A stretch of DNA of 64,000 nt from Natrinema saccharevitans (GCF_001953745.1 NZ_LWLN01000001.1:2232001-2296000), one strand, 5' to 3'. Shown: positions 7,012-14,834, counted from the first letter of the stretch. Program-made: numbers and translations. Notes: generated by a model from the sequence alone, not told the origin.

Positions 7012-8187
7012 CTAACTTAAACCCATACGATTAAGTAGATTTTCAGCTGCTTCAACTGGATCTTCGCCTTCGAGTGTCGCTTTTACGTGTCGTGCGAGAG
7101 CTTCCGCCATAATTGGTGGTACGGCGTTCCCTACTTGCGAATACTGTGGTAGTGATTCTTCTCTTCGATTTCCACCAGTCGTCCGTGGCCCTTCAAATTT
7201 GAAACCGTCAGGGAAAGACTGTAGGCGCGCCATTTCTCGAACAGTGGGTATTCGATTACGCGAATAGTGTACCAAATCTTCTGGTAGGGTTGTTATCGTT
7301 GGCGAAGGCTGGTCTGGATGTAACCGATGAAGGGTGTATTTACTCGTTTGTAACTTCTCCGGCAGATCGTCCATACGGTCCCCAGGCTCCATTGCTCCAA
7401 ATCGCTCCTGAACGCGGGAACCATGATTAGGAGCTGTATGGTTGTAGAGTGGACCGTCGTGGTCTTTGCGCATCAATCGCTGATAGTCACTGTGCGGGAT
7501 ATCCATATATTCGGAACTACTTTCTCCGATACCAAGAAATGATAAATCGCTTATTGCCTCCTTGACTGTTTGACAGTTGCGTGTTTTAGATACCGACCCT
7601 AATCGCTGCTGACCAACATCGGTAACATGAGTCCGTCGTGGACGGGAAACCGGGTGAGACCCTTTGTAACCAATAAAGAATACGCGTTCTCGACGCTGTG
7701 GCACTCCGTAATTAGCACTGTTGAGTTCCAGCATTCGAGTGTTGTACCCTAAATCACGTGTGCGTGAAATGATGTCATCTACATACGCACCATCTTTTAT
7801 CGATTTCACACCAGGGACATTCTCTATTATAATTGCATCTGGTTCCAGAGCCTCGAGTACATCGATATACCTCAGGAGAAGAGTATTACGAGCGTCATCC
7901 TCGTTTTGAGCGCCGGTAATGCTGAACCCCTTACACGGCGGTCCACCAACTAAGACATCTACATCACCAGTATCAAATCCTCCTTTATCCAATAGAGGCT
8001 GAACATCATCTGCTAAGTTGGTGATATCTGCCTGAAGGAATGGATGATCAAAATTTGCTTGATGAGTTTTACCGGCAGTTTCATGATAATCTGATGCAAC
8101 AAGGATATCGAATCCAGCATTTTCAAAGCCAAGACTGAATCCACCAGCACCAGAGAAGAGATCTACACAGGTGGGTCCATCGCTCAT
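7012..8187 (-). CDS. C5-cytosine DNA methyltransferase (Dcm family), copy 2
   Basis: 391 aa from ATG 8187; the in-frame extension to 8247 reads into the neighbouring promoter region and is rejected. Motif I DLFSGAGGFSLGF (9-21), motif IV GGPPCKGFS with catalytic Cys85, ENVPG (motif VI), PQRRERVFFIG (motif VIII), and QVGNAVPP at the C-terminus: a complete enzyme. The same architecture and many identical motif neighbours as the copy at 3880-5010. It is divergent from the EcoRII-like endonuclease gene (92 bp between starts), the usual arrangement of a type II restriction-modification pair, so it is the more probable cognate methyltransferase. Confidence 0.95.
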   Translation of the reverse strand: MSDGPTCVDLFSGAGGFSLGFENAGFDILVASDYHETAGKTHQANFDHPFLQADITNLADDVQPLLDKGGFDTGDVDVLVGGPPCKGFSITGAQNEDDARNTLLLRYIDVLEALEPDAIIIENVPGVKSIKDGAYVDDIISRTRDLGYNTRMLELNSANYGVPQRRERVFFIGYKGSHPVSRPRRTHVTDVGQQRLGSVSKTRNCQTVKEAISDLSFLGIGESSSEYMDIPHSDYQRLMRKDHDGPLYNHTAPNHGSRVQERFGAMEPGDRMDDLPEKLQTSKYTLHRLHPDQPSPTITTLPEDLVHYSRNRIPTVREMARLQSFPDGFKFEGPRTTGGNRREESLPQYSQVGNAVPPIMAEALARHVKATLEGEDPVEAAENLLNRMGLS

Positions 8188-8246
8188 ACGTGGTCGTTTT
8201 TCACCCCAAAGCAAGATACTGCCGATCCGTTCAGAAGAAGTCAACA

Positions 8247-8270
8247 AGATTTAGAGTGGTCTTGATCAAG
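8247..8270 (+). promoter_or_regulatory. Promoter/operator of the endonuclease gene with a perfect palindrome
   Basis: In the 92-bp spacer between methyltransferase 2 and the endonuclease, GATTTAGAG (about 8248-8256) lies 25-30 bases upstream of ATG 8280 and can serve as a weak TATA box. It is followed by the perfect 10-bp palindrome CTTGATCAAG (8261-8270), which would overlap the transcription start. Inferred role: a binding site that delays endonuclease expression, or simply a GATC-containing target. Confidence 0.35.
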
Positions 8271-8279
8271 GTTTCTGCA

Positions 8280-9221
8280 ATGAATCTCGACGACATTGAT
8301 CTCGATGCTGTTCAAAATGAAATTCAAGGAGATGGATTCCTTGATGAGGTCCGTGAAGAGTATATGCCTAATTCGAACACGATGTCTGAGGAAGCGATTA
8401 ATAAGTGGGAGGATGAAAACTACGAAATTACACCTGATAGCGTTGAAGAAAATGCTGATCATTTGCTTCATTCTCTTCTAAAGAGAGAACAAGATCTGTA
8501 TAACCACTACCAATCACAAGTCTACAGTCAGGCATTAGTCTATTTTCTCAAAAATCACTATGACGTTGGTCAAACAGCATTGTCCTCGTTTGAAGATGAC
8601 GATGACGATATGGAGTATGCTGACTATCCAACTCTCCAAAGTATTTTCACATCGATCGAGGAAGATTATGAATCAACAGATGGGTTTGTATCCACTTTCG
8701 AAAAGATCCTACCGAAACTCTATCCCATGATGGACTCAATTAGTGTTTCTGCTCAACAGTCCCGACGGATCCGCGCAGGATCAAGCCTCCAGAGTCACTT
8801 ACTGAACCTTTTCGATAGAGCAAACTTTAGCGTTGAAAATGTGATTTCGGCTGGCAACGGCCATATCTATAAGGTGAAAAAGAAAAATGAACCAGATGAT
8901 GTGGAGACCGTTAATGTGTATATCTCATGCCTCACAACAATGAGAGATCGATTCCGACAAACACTGTCTGACACATCAGAAGTTCTTAGTGAAGAGAATC
9001 AACGTCGGTTCATCGCGACTGCATCTGGTACAACTCTGATTACGGCCTCAGCCGCAGACGATGTCACTATCAAAAAGGTCCGTGAAGTAACAGAAGAAGG
9101 GTTTACACTAATAGTATTTGAGGAAGTGAAAGACAAACAATTCTCTGAGATCGAAGGTGTGATATCTTACAAGGATTTCTTCGGTGACCGTCTCCCCGAG
9201 ATTTTAGACACCGATCGTTAG
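8280..9221 (+). CDS. EcoRII-C-like type II restriction endonuclease (probable)
   Basis: 313 aa from ATG 8280. The C-terminal half carries SRRIRAGSSLQSHLLNLF (161-178) and, about 40 residues later, CLTTMRDRFRQTL (217-229). This matches the RAGxSLExHL...KTxxKDRWRQ signature that I associate with EcoRII-type PD-(D/E)xK nucleases. The catalytic Lys expected just before TT is Leu218 here, while the following Arg (R224) is kept. The N-terminal 150 residues are acidic and helical, with no family recognised, possibly the target or effector-binding part. Divergent from an intact C5 methyltransferase, which fits a CCNGG-like restriction-modification pair. Restriction role is likely; activity is uncertain because of the substituted residue. 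Confidence 0.6.
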   Translation: MNLDDIDLDAVQNEIQGDGFLDEVREEYMPNSNTMSEEAINKWEDENYEITPDSVEENADHLLHSLLKREQDLYNHYQSQVYSQALVYFLKNHYDVGQTALSSFEDDDDDMEYADYPTLQSIFTSIEEDYESTDGFVSTFEKILPKLYPMMDSISVSAQQSRRIRAGSSLQSHLLNLFDRANFSVENVISAGNGHIYKVKKKNEPDDVETVNVYISCLTTMRDRFRQTLSDTSEVLSEENQRRFIATASGTTLITASAADDVTIKKVREVTEEGFTLIVFEEVKDKQFSEIEGVISYKDFFGDRLPEILDTDR

Positions 9222-9230
9222 TGGAGTCAA

Positions 9231-9899
9231 TTAACTCATCCTGTCGGAATTTACACTTATTGACTCTGCTATAGGGTTTACTCGGCCAGTTCCTTTTGAG
9301 GTATTGTTCTCAAGGTAATTCACCTTCCCCCGCTCCCGCCGAATCGCTTCCGGCGAGAACTCGCCGAGGTAGTGCCGTCTGAACGTCTCCCAGTCCTCCC
9401 AGCCGCCCCAGTCCATCACGACCGATGGTAGGACGCCCTGCTCGAGCAGGTTCGTCCCCCAGGTTCGCCGCAAGTCGTGGACGTCGAGGAACGACCAGCC
9501 GCGATCTCCGCTCTCGGCGTGGAGCCGTTCGGCAGCTCGCTGCACCCAGCGGTAGACCGTCTTGGCGGTCACGTCGACGATCGACTCATCCGGTGCGATC
9601 CCGGCGGCGTCGGTGTGGGCGGCGATGTACGTCGCCAGTTGATCGGGAACCGGCGGCTCGCGGTAGTGTTCCTGCTTCGCAACGTCCTCCCAGACGCGCA
9701 AGTGTGTCCCGGTCGGCGTCTCGACGACATCGGCGGGCGTTACTTGGACGATCTCGCAGCGACGCAGTCCGCATCGACCGGCAAGCAGGAACGCAATCAT
9801 CTGGCGGTTGTCCTCCGCCTCGTCGATCACGGCCTGCAGTTCGTCTTCACTCAACCACACGCGCTTCCCTTCGCGTTGCGGGTAGGGCTTCAGTCTCAT
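9231..9899 (-). CDS. Tyrosine recombinase, catalytic domain only
   Basis: 222 aa. Starts MRLKPYP, the usual N-terminus of a short haloarchaeal integrase family, so it is not N-terminally truncated even though it lacks a core-binding domain. Box I GRCGLRRCEI (Arg46/47), box II HDLRRTWGT (H141, R144), GGWEDWETF (165-173) and the nucleophile Tyr177 in RRHYLGEFSP are all present. The final ~25 residues (from NYLENNTSKG) are encoded by AT-rich DNA unlike the rest of the gene and unlike family C-termini that I recall, so the end of the gene may have been replaced at the island junction. It converges with the endonuclease gene, with nine bases between stops. Confidence 0.85.
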   Translation of the reverse strand: MRLKPYPQREGKRVWLSEDELQAVIDEAEDNRQMIAFLLAGRCGLRRCEIVQVTPADVVETPTGTHLRVWEDVAKQEHYREPPVPDQLATYIAAHTDAAGIAPDESIVDVTAKTVYRWVQRAAERLHAESGDRGWSFLDVHDLRRTWGTNLLEQGVLPSVVMDWGGWEDWETFRRHYLGEFSPEAIRRERGKVNYLENNTSKGTGRVNPIAESISVNSDRMS

Positions 9900-10016
9900 C
9901 GCTGTCCTCGATGCTCAGTTTTAGCCCAACAAACCATGAAGAATGGGGTTATCAGTACGGGAATCGACCCCGATCTCGGGGTGAATTGTCCGCGAAGAGT
10001 GGGTTCGCGGACAGGG

Positions 10017-10412
10017 TCACTCGCGCCGAAGATTCGTCACTTGCATTTTGGACTCGAGGGCGGCCGTCTGAAAGTCCGAATCCGCGACGACGAGTTGATC
10101 GCCGGTCGAACGGGCGGTCGCCGCGATCATCAAATCGCGAACGGCCATCCGGTCGCCATCGGCGAGGAGTTCGTCTTGCAGCCGAGTTGCCTCGAGCGCG
10201 ATCTCATCGTTGAACTCGAGCGAATGGACGCCGCCGAAGTGCTGGCGCTGCGCCCGGAGATCGGTGTCGCCGCTGCCGAGCGTTCCGGCGAGGACCTCGT
10301 AGACACAGATCGCTGACGTGAGGTACGGTTCGTCTTGAGATTCGACGAACGCGACGGTTTCATCGACGCTCTCGAGCATGTCGATGATGACCGACGAATC
10401 GAGAAACGTCAT
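10017..10412 (-). CDS. vapC: VapC-family PIN-domain toxin
   Basis: 131 aa PIN-domain ribonuclease. N-terminal FLDSSVIIDMLE supplies the first acidic Mg ligand (Asp5); a central YEVLAGT supplies the conserved Glu; the C-terminal RDLMIAATARSTGDQLVVADSDF supplies the last Asp residues. Length and order match VapC, which cleaves specific RNAs until neutralised by VapB. ATG 10412 overlaps the stop of the antitoxin gene by four bases, so antitoxin is made first, as is usual. Confidence 0.9.
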   Translation of the reverse strand: MTFLDSSVIIDMLESVDETVAFVESQDEPYLTSAICVYEVLAGTLGSGDTDLRAQRQHFGGVHSLEFNDEIALEATRLQDELLADGDRMAVRDLMIAATARSTGDQLVVADSDFQTAALESKMQVTNLRRE

Positions 10413-10606
10413 CGCTCGAAACTCTCACGGGAGCGATCGATAGCGTCGCGGGCCCGGTCGGCGGTGTCCGAATCCCATGCACCGACGGTGATCGGCTCTT
10501 CGTCGCTCGCCAGTCGCTCGAGCAACTCGTCGAAACTCTCGTCGTCGCGCTTGAGGCGATCGAGTTTTGCTTTCGTCTCGTCCGAGACGCGGATGGACGT
10601 ACTCAT
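10409..10606 (-). CDS. vapB: VapB-type antitoxin
   Basis: 65 aa. N-terminal MSTSIRVSDETKAKLDRLKRD is a ribbon-helix-helix DNA-binding segment; ESFDELLERLASDEEPITVGAW is the acidic, flexible toxin-binding tail typical of haloarchaeal VapB (a DUF7557-like family). Overlaps vapC by ATGA. A direct repeat immediately upstream is the likely autoregulatory operator. Confidence 0.85.
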   Translation of the reverse strand: MSTSIRVSDETKAKLDRLKRDDESFDELLERLASDEEPITVGAWDSDTADRARDAIDRSRESFER

Positions 10607-10768
10607 ATGTATGCATCGTGTATGCAGAAGCTAAGAGGTTTCGCCGCGGAAGCCGCCCAGTATGCCGACCAGACGGCGGAAGAGTGGCAGGAGACCAAAG
10701 AGACGTGGGCCGACCGCTACCGTGAGCAGGGAATCGAGGGCGGCGTCGACGAACTCGCGGGACGCTGA
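10607..10768 (+). CDS. Small ORF, hypothetical or gene remnant
   Basis: 53 codons; an internal ATG at 10622 gives 48. The product, with AEAAQYADQTAEEWQETK followed by ETWADRYREQGIEGGVDEL, has amphipathic helical, acidic, protein-like composition. Its ATG abuts the vapB start on the other strand, leaving no room for a separate promoter, so it is more likely the 3' remnant of a disrupted gene than an intact one. No family recognised. Confidence 0.25.
   Translation: MYASCMQKLRGFAAEAAQYADQTAEEWQETKETWADRYREQGIEGGVDELAGR
10608..10626 (-). promoter_or_regulatory. Direct repeat at vapB start, probable VapBC operator
   Basis: TGTATGCA-TCG-TGTATGCA (plus strand) lies directly before the vapB start codon (ATG 10606). 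Two identical 8-base units spaced 11 bases apart place both on one face of the helix, as expected for a ribbon-helix-helix antitoxin. The repeat is seen; binding is inferred. Confidence 0.45.
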
Positions 10769-10843
10769 ACGTGAGCGGGGAGTGCGTACCCCTGCCTCGG
10801 TTGAGGCATAGAACGGGAGTCCACGCGAAACCCCGGGGTCGTT

Positions 10844-10901
10844 CGGAAGATCTCCGATCTTCCGTGATGACGAGAGAGTTTTGCTCTCTCGAATCACTTG
10901 A
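10844..10901 (+). mobile_element. Double hairpin resembling an IS200/IS605-family right end (remnant)
   Basis: Two strong inverted repeats in tandem: CGGAAGATC-TCC-GATCTTCCG (10844-10864), and GTGAT-GA-CGAGAGAG-TTTTG-CTCTCTCG-A-ATCAC (10864-10897), ending AATCACTTGA. Haloarchaeal IS1341/TnpB elements, as I remember them, end in just such subterminal hairpins with a GTGATGACGAGA...GAATCACTTGA pattern. No transposase or TnpB frame is intact upstream; short peptides in 10770-10840 may be a decayed TnpB C-terminus. Alternatively the structure could act as a 3' end signal for the large leftward gene at 10914. Confidence 0.45.
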
Positions 10902-10913
10902 CTCCGAGGCGGT

Positions 10914-13900
10914 TTACTCGCTGCCGAACTCGCGTCGGACGATCTCGCGCTCCGCCTCCGAGAGGCCGTACAACGTCTCGACTCGCTCGTCGATCCGCCG
11001 GTCGAGGGTCTCGAGTCGCGCGTCTAACGCCGCCGCACGCTCCCGGGCCTCGCGATAGGCCGCGAGCTCGTCGGCGACGTCCTCGAGTCGGGGCAGGGAC
11101 AGCGATTCGAGGCGGTCGAGCGGGGAGATCGTCTTCGTCGCGTCGCGTCTGCACCCGGCAGTCCCGTGGTTCGTCGAGATCGCGTGAGGGACGAACGCCG
11201 CGAGCAGCGCCGCCCAGTCGTCGTTGGGATCGGTGACCTCGAGGGCGGGGATGGGATCGGTTTCGGTGTACCCCCAGCGATCGGTGTCGACGGCGTCGTC
11301 GTCGGGCTTGTACCGGACGGTCGCCGAGAGTTGGAGCGTCGCGCCGTCGTCGACGACAACGGAGCCGAGTTTCAGGGTCGGACGATCGGTCGTCGTCGCC
11401 GCGAGGTCCGTCGCTGCCACGCCGTCGGCTCGACGGACGATGGAGAGGTCGCCGACCGACGGGCCGGCCCGGTACTCGTCGAGGTAGTCGGGAAGCGCCA
11501 GCGGGAGAGCGGATCGCTCGGCGGTCAGCGAACGCCGTTCGTCGACGGCCGCGACGAGTGCCGGATCGGGGGCGTCGGCCATCGGGACGGGTAGCGATTC
11601 GACGGTGGACTGGTTGAGTTGGGGGAAGACGGCGCGATAGGCCGCGTGTTTGTAGTGGTGATAGAAAGCGAGTACCGACGAGTGCAGGACCCCGAGCAGG
11701 TGTTTCAGTTCGGCCGCGGATCCCGACTCGAGTCGGACGTTGTATACCGACTTGATCGTGGCGAGGTCGTCGGCGTCGTAGGCGGCGACGAGGGCGTCGC
11801 CGGTCTGTCGAAGGAGGAGTTTGGGACTCGCGTATTGCCGCTGCGCTTTCGCCACGTCGGCCGGATCGATGTATCGGAGTTCGTCCGCGTCGAGTCCGTA
11901 CCGCCGGATCGCAGCGCCGGGCGCGATCGGGCGGCGGTCCGTCCCCGGGCTGTCGGCGAGGGAATCAGCCCGTTTGCCGATCTCCTCGCCGCGGGAGATC
12001 TCGATGAACGACTCCAGCGCCGGCCGTTCCTCGAGCGACGAGAGGACGCGTCGCGTCTCGGCGTCCAGATAGATGCGAAACCGGGCGGCGTCCTGTGACT
12101 CGAAGACCGAGACGGGGATCGACTCGTAGGACAGCGCGTCGAGGTCGCCCCCGTCGGTCGCGTCGGCACAGCGGACCGTAGCGTCGCCTGATCTATCGCC
12201 GCCGCTGACGACGAGCGCCGCGCCCGTTTCGACGCCGTCGAACGCCGCGCCGAGGCGAACGATCGTCGACGGCGGGGCGTTCGTCAGGAGGAACTCCCTG
12301 ATGGGCGCGTTGCCCTCGCGGGTGAGGATCGAGTCGGGGACGACGAACCCGACGCGCCCGTCTTTCGACAGGCGGACCGCCCGTTCGTAGCAGGCGACGT
12401 AGAGGTCGAACTGGTTCTCGGTCGTGACGAACGCGTCCGCGAGGTACGAGCGAAGCGCGGATTCGAGCGACGCGCTGATGTCGGCCCGGCCCGCGGTCGC
12501 CACCCAGGGCGGGTTGCCGACGACCGCGTCGAAGCCGGGGTCCGCGAGCGGGCGGCCGGATGGATCGGCGAACTGCTCCGGAAACGCCAGCCGCCAGTGG
12601 AGGAAGCCGTCGGCCGCGGCGGCCCGCTGTGCGGCGCTGAACCAGTCGGTCTGCGCGAGTCGATCCCACGCCCCGTCGCCGTCGCCGTCGAGCGCGGCCA
12701 GCAACCGGTCGACCGCGTCGTCGGGGACGCACTCGAGGCCGAACGCGCGGGCGGTCCGGACGTTCGCGATCGCCTCGAGTCGCCGACAGCACGGATCACG
12801 CTCGAACGAGCGGACGCCGGCCGCCAGTTCCGCGGGAGCGGCGGGCGGGTCGGCCTCGAGGGCGATGCGATCCCGAACGGGCGCGGAGAGATCGACGGTC
12901 GCGTCGGTCCAGTCGACCGGGTCGTCCCGTCCCGGGGCCCCCGTCCCGAACGGATCGCGGTCGCTGCCGACCAGCGCGTTCCCGGCCCGGAGGTGGCCCT
13001 CGAGGGTCACGGGGGGCCGGTCGGCGGTCAGCGTCCGGAGTCGGAGCGACGCGGTCGCCAGTTCCACCGCGAGCGGACGGCGGTCGACGCCGTAGACGCA
13101 GTGCTGGGCGACCCGTCGGCGGGCCCAGTCGACGCCGCGCTCGGGGGCGAGCGACTCGAGTCCCCGCTCGCGGGCCTGTCGTTCCCGTGCGGCGACGAGT
13201 TCCCGGGTGAGCGCGTCGACGACCGCGGTCAGGAAGCGGCCGCTGCCCATCGCGGGGTCGAGGACGGCGAGATCGAACACGCGGTCGGCGACCCGATCCG
13301 CGAACGGCGCGTCCGTCCCGGGATCGTGGTCGGCGAGATCGGCGCGGATTTCCGACAGGAGCGGCCCGACGGTCCGGTCGACGACGTACTCGACGATGGA
13401 CGGCGGCGTGTAGTACGAGCCCGAGGTCTTCCGGTGGCTTCCGTCGGCGGTGAGATACGGCTCCCCCCGGTCGACGGCGACGGCGGCCCCGTCGGCTGGG
13501 ACGTACTCGCCGTCGGCCAGCGCGAGCGGTTCGTCGGCGATTTCGAGGCGCGCCTCGAGCAGCCGTTCGTAGACGCGTCCGAGGTCGCGGACGTCGAGCG
13601 ACGCGGGGACGAACGGCTCGCGTTCGTCCCCGTCCCGTCGGGCGAGCAGGTCGAGCGCGTGCGACAGGGTATCGTCGCGGACACCGTGTGCGGCGAGAAA
13701 GCACGATGAGGGGCTCGAGCGTTCGTCTACGGACCGACTGCTGGAGACGCCGGCAGACCGTTCGAGCCGATCCTCGAGGCGCGCCCAGGCGTCGGTCCCG
13801 TCGCCGTCGCCAGAGTCGGGTGACTCGTCGGACCGCGCCGACGCGCCGGAGCCGAGCGCGATCGAGCGCATGCACGACCGTAGTCCGCCGCCGTCGGTTC

Positions 13901-14834
13901 GCTCGGTCGCGCGCGAGCGCGCCCGCTCCCGTTCGAGGACGACGCCGATCAGGGACCGATAGACGGCGGTGAGAGAAGCCTCGAAGAGCAGTTCGCGGTC
14001 GGCCTCGTCGAGATCGTCCCGCTCGAGGGCGGTGTCGGGCGACGCGAGAAAGCCCTCGGCGACGACGGCGACGGCCTCGGCGACGGTCTCCCGGAGGTCG
14101 TTGCGGAGCGTCTGCGCGTGGGCGGCCGACCGGTCGGCGGCGCGATCGAGGACGCAGTCGCCGTCGGCGTCCGGCCGAAAGGCGACGCCGCGAAAGAAGT
14201 AGTAGACGTACCTGAAGGCCTCACGATCGTCGGCCTCGAGGATCGCGGGGAGGTCGACCTCGTAGTACGAATCCAGCCGGCCGCTTGTCGAGGCGTCGTA
14301 GAGCCGCCACCGCCGGCCGTTCGTCAGCATGCCCCAGCGAACGTCGTTTTCCTGTACGGCGACGTGTAGCCTGTGACTGGGGTTCTCGGCGGGCCGATCG
14401 TCCCCGGCGGCCCCGCGCCCGTCGAGGTCTCGGTCCCACGACCTGACATCGGCGATCGCGGCGGCCGTATCCGGGACGGCGCTCGCGACCGCGTCCGAAT
14501 CGTCCCGAATCTGCCCAGCTGCTCGAGCCGTACGCTCGACCCCGTCGTCGCCCGCCAGAAGCGCGTAGTCCGGCCGACTCCGCGGTGGCCCGGTCGACTC
14601 GACCGGGACGGCCGACAGTCCGAGGGTTCGGAACGCCGGACGAACGAATCGTTCCTCGATGGCGTCGGTCGCCGTCGACTCACGGACCCGCTCCCAGCGA
14701 CGGCGCAGTTCGTCGAACGTCTCGCGGCAGTCGGCCTCGTCGATCGCGTCCCACTCGTCGGTTTCCGGAAGCCGCCGCTCGAGGAACGCGCTCGAGAACG
14801 GCCCGTGAACGGAGCGAACGTGTGGCGACTGCAT
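10914..14834 (-). CDS. Eco57I-like / type IIG DNA methyltransferase-restriction protein
   Basis: 1306 aa. The N-terminal region (60-140) corresponds to the PD-(D/E)xK nuclease of type IIG enzymes: RPDYALLAG at 87-95 and AIADVRSWDRDLDG at 126-139, but the expected ExK triad is DVR (D129, R131), so cleavage may be impaired. The methyltransferase core has SGSYYTPPSIVEYVV (near 470, motif X), LDPAMGSGRFL (near 525, motif I, SAM) and VGNPPW (near 775, motif IV for N6-adenine). The C-terminal 450 residues form the target-recognition domain (SPKLLLRQTG and HHYKHAAYRAVFPQLN are typical). A single large gene with no separate S or R partner nearby. It is GC-rich like the chromosome, unlike the AT-rich defence genes to its left. 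Adenine methylation is the most probable activity. Confidence 0.85.
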   Translation of the reverse strand: MQSPHVRSVHGPFSSAFLERRLPETDEWDAIDEADCRETFDELRRRWERVRESTATDAIEERFVRPAFRTLGLSAVPVESTGPPRSRPDYALLAGDDGVERTARAAGQIRDDSDAVASAVPDTAAAIADVRSWDRDLDGRGAAGDDRPAENPSHRLHVAVQENDVRWGMLTNGRRWRLYDASTSGRLDSYYEVDLPAILEADDREAFRYVYYFFRGVAFRPDADGDCVLDRAADRSAAHAQTLRNDLRETVAEAVAVVAEGFLASPDTALERDDLDEADRELLFEASLTAVYRSLIGVVLERERARSRATERTDGGGLRSCMRSIALGSGASARSDESPDSGDGDGTDAWARLEDRLERSAGVSSSRSVDERSSPSSCFLAAHGVRDDTLSHALDLLARRDGDEREPFVPASLDVRDLGRVYERLLEARLEIADEPLALADGEYVPADGAAVAVDRGEPYLTADGSHRKTSGSYYTPPSIVEYVVDRTVGPLLSEIRADLADHDPGTDAPFADRVADRVFDLAVLDPAMGSGRFLTAVVDALTRELVAARERQARERGLESLAPERGVDWARRRVAQHCVYGVDRRPLAVELATASLRLRTLTADRPPVTLEGHLRAGNALVGSDRDPFGTGAPGRDDPVDWTDATVDLSAPVRDRIALEADPPAAPAELAAGVRSFERDPCCRRLEAIANVRTARAFGLECVPDDAVDRLLAALDGDGDGAWDRLAQTDWFSAAQRAAAADGFLHWRLAFPEQFADPSGRPLADPGFDAVVGNPPWVATAGRADISASLESALRSYLADAFVTTENQFDLYVACYERAVRLSKDGRVGFVVPDSILTREGNAPIREFLLTNAPPSTIVRLGAAFDGVETGAALVVSGGDRSGDATVRCADATDGGDLDALSYESIPVSVFESQDAARFRIYLDAETRRVLSSLEERPALESFIEISRGEEIGKRADSLADSPGTDRRPIAPGAAIRRYGLDADELRYIDPADVAKAQRQYASPKLLLRQTGDALVAAYDADDLATIKSVYNVRLESGSAAELKHLLGVLHSSVLAFYHHYKHAAYRAVFPQLNQSTVESLPVPMADAPDPALVAAVDERRSLTAERSALPLALPDYLDEYRAGPSVGDLSIVRRADGVAATDLAATTTDRPTLKLGSVVVDDGATLQLSATVRYKPDDDAVDTDRWGYTETDPIPALEVTDPNDDWAALLAAFVPHAISTNHGTAGCRRDATKTISPLDRLESLSLPRLEDVADELAAYREARERAAALDARLETLDRRIDERVETLYGLSEAEREIVRREFGSE

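Noticed and set aside
9900-10020. Possible tRNA or att site right of the short recombinase
   Set aside because: I could not fold a cloverleaf or find a TTCRANY T-arm with matching acceptor; no repeat of a tRNA 3' end seen.
10840-10901. Repeated hairpins considered as a CRISPR array
   Set aside because: The two stems differ in sequence and there is no repeat-spacer periodicity.
12597-13709. 370-codon rightward ORF inside the Eco57I-like gene
   Set aside because: Antisense of a gene with clear SAM and NPPW motifs; no motif of its own.
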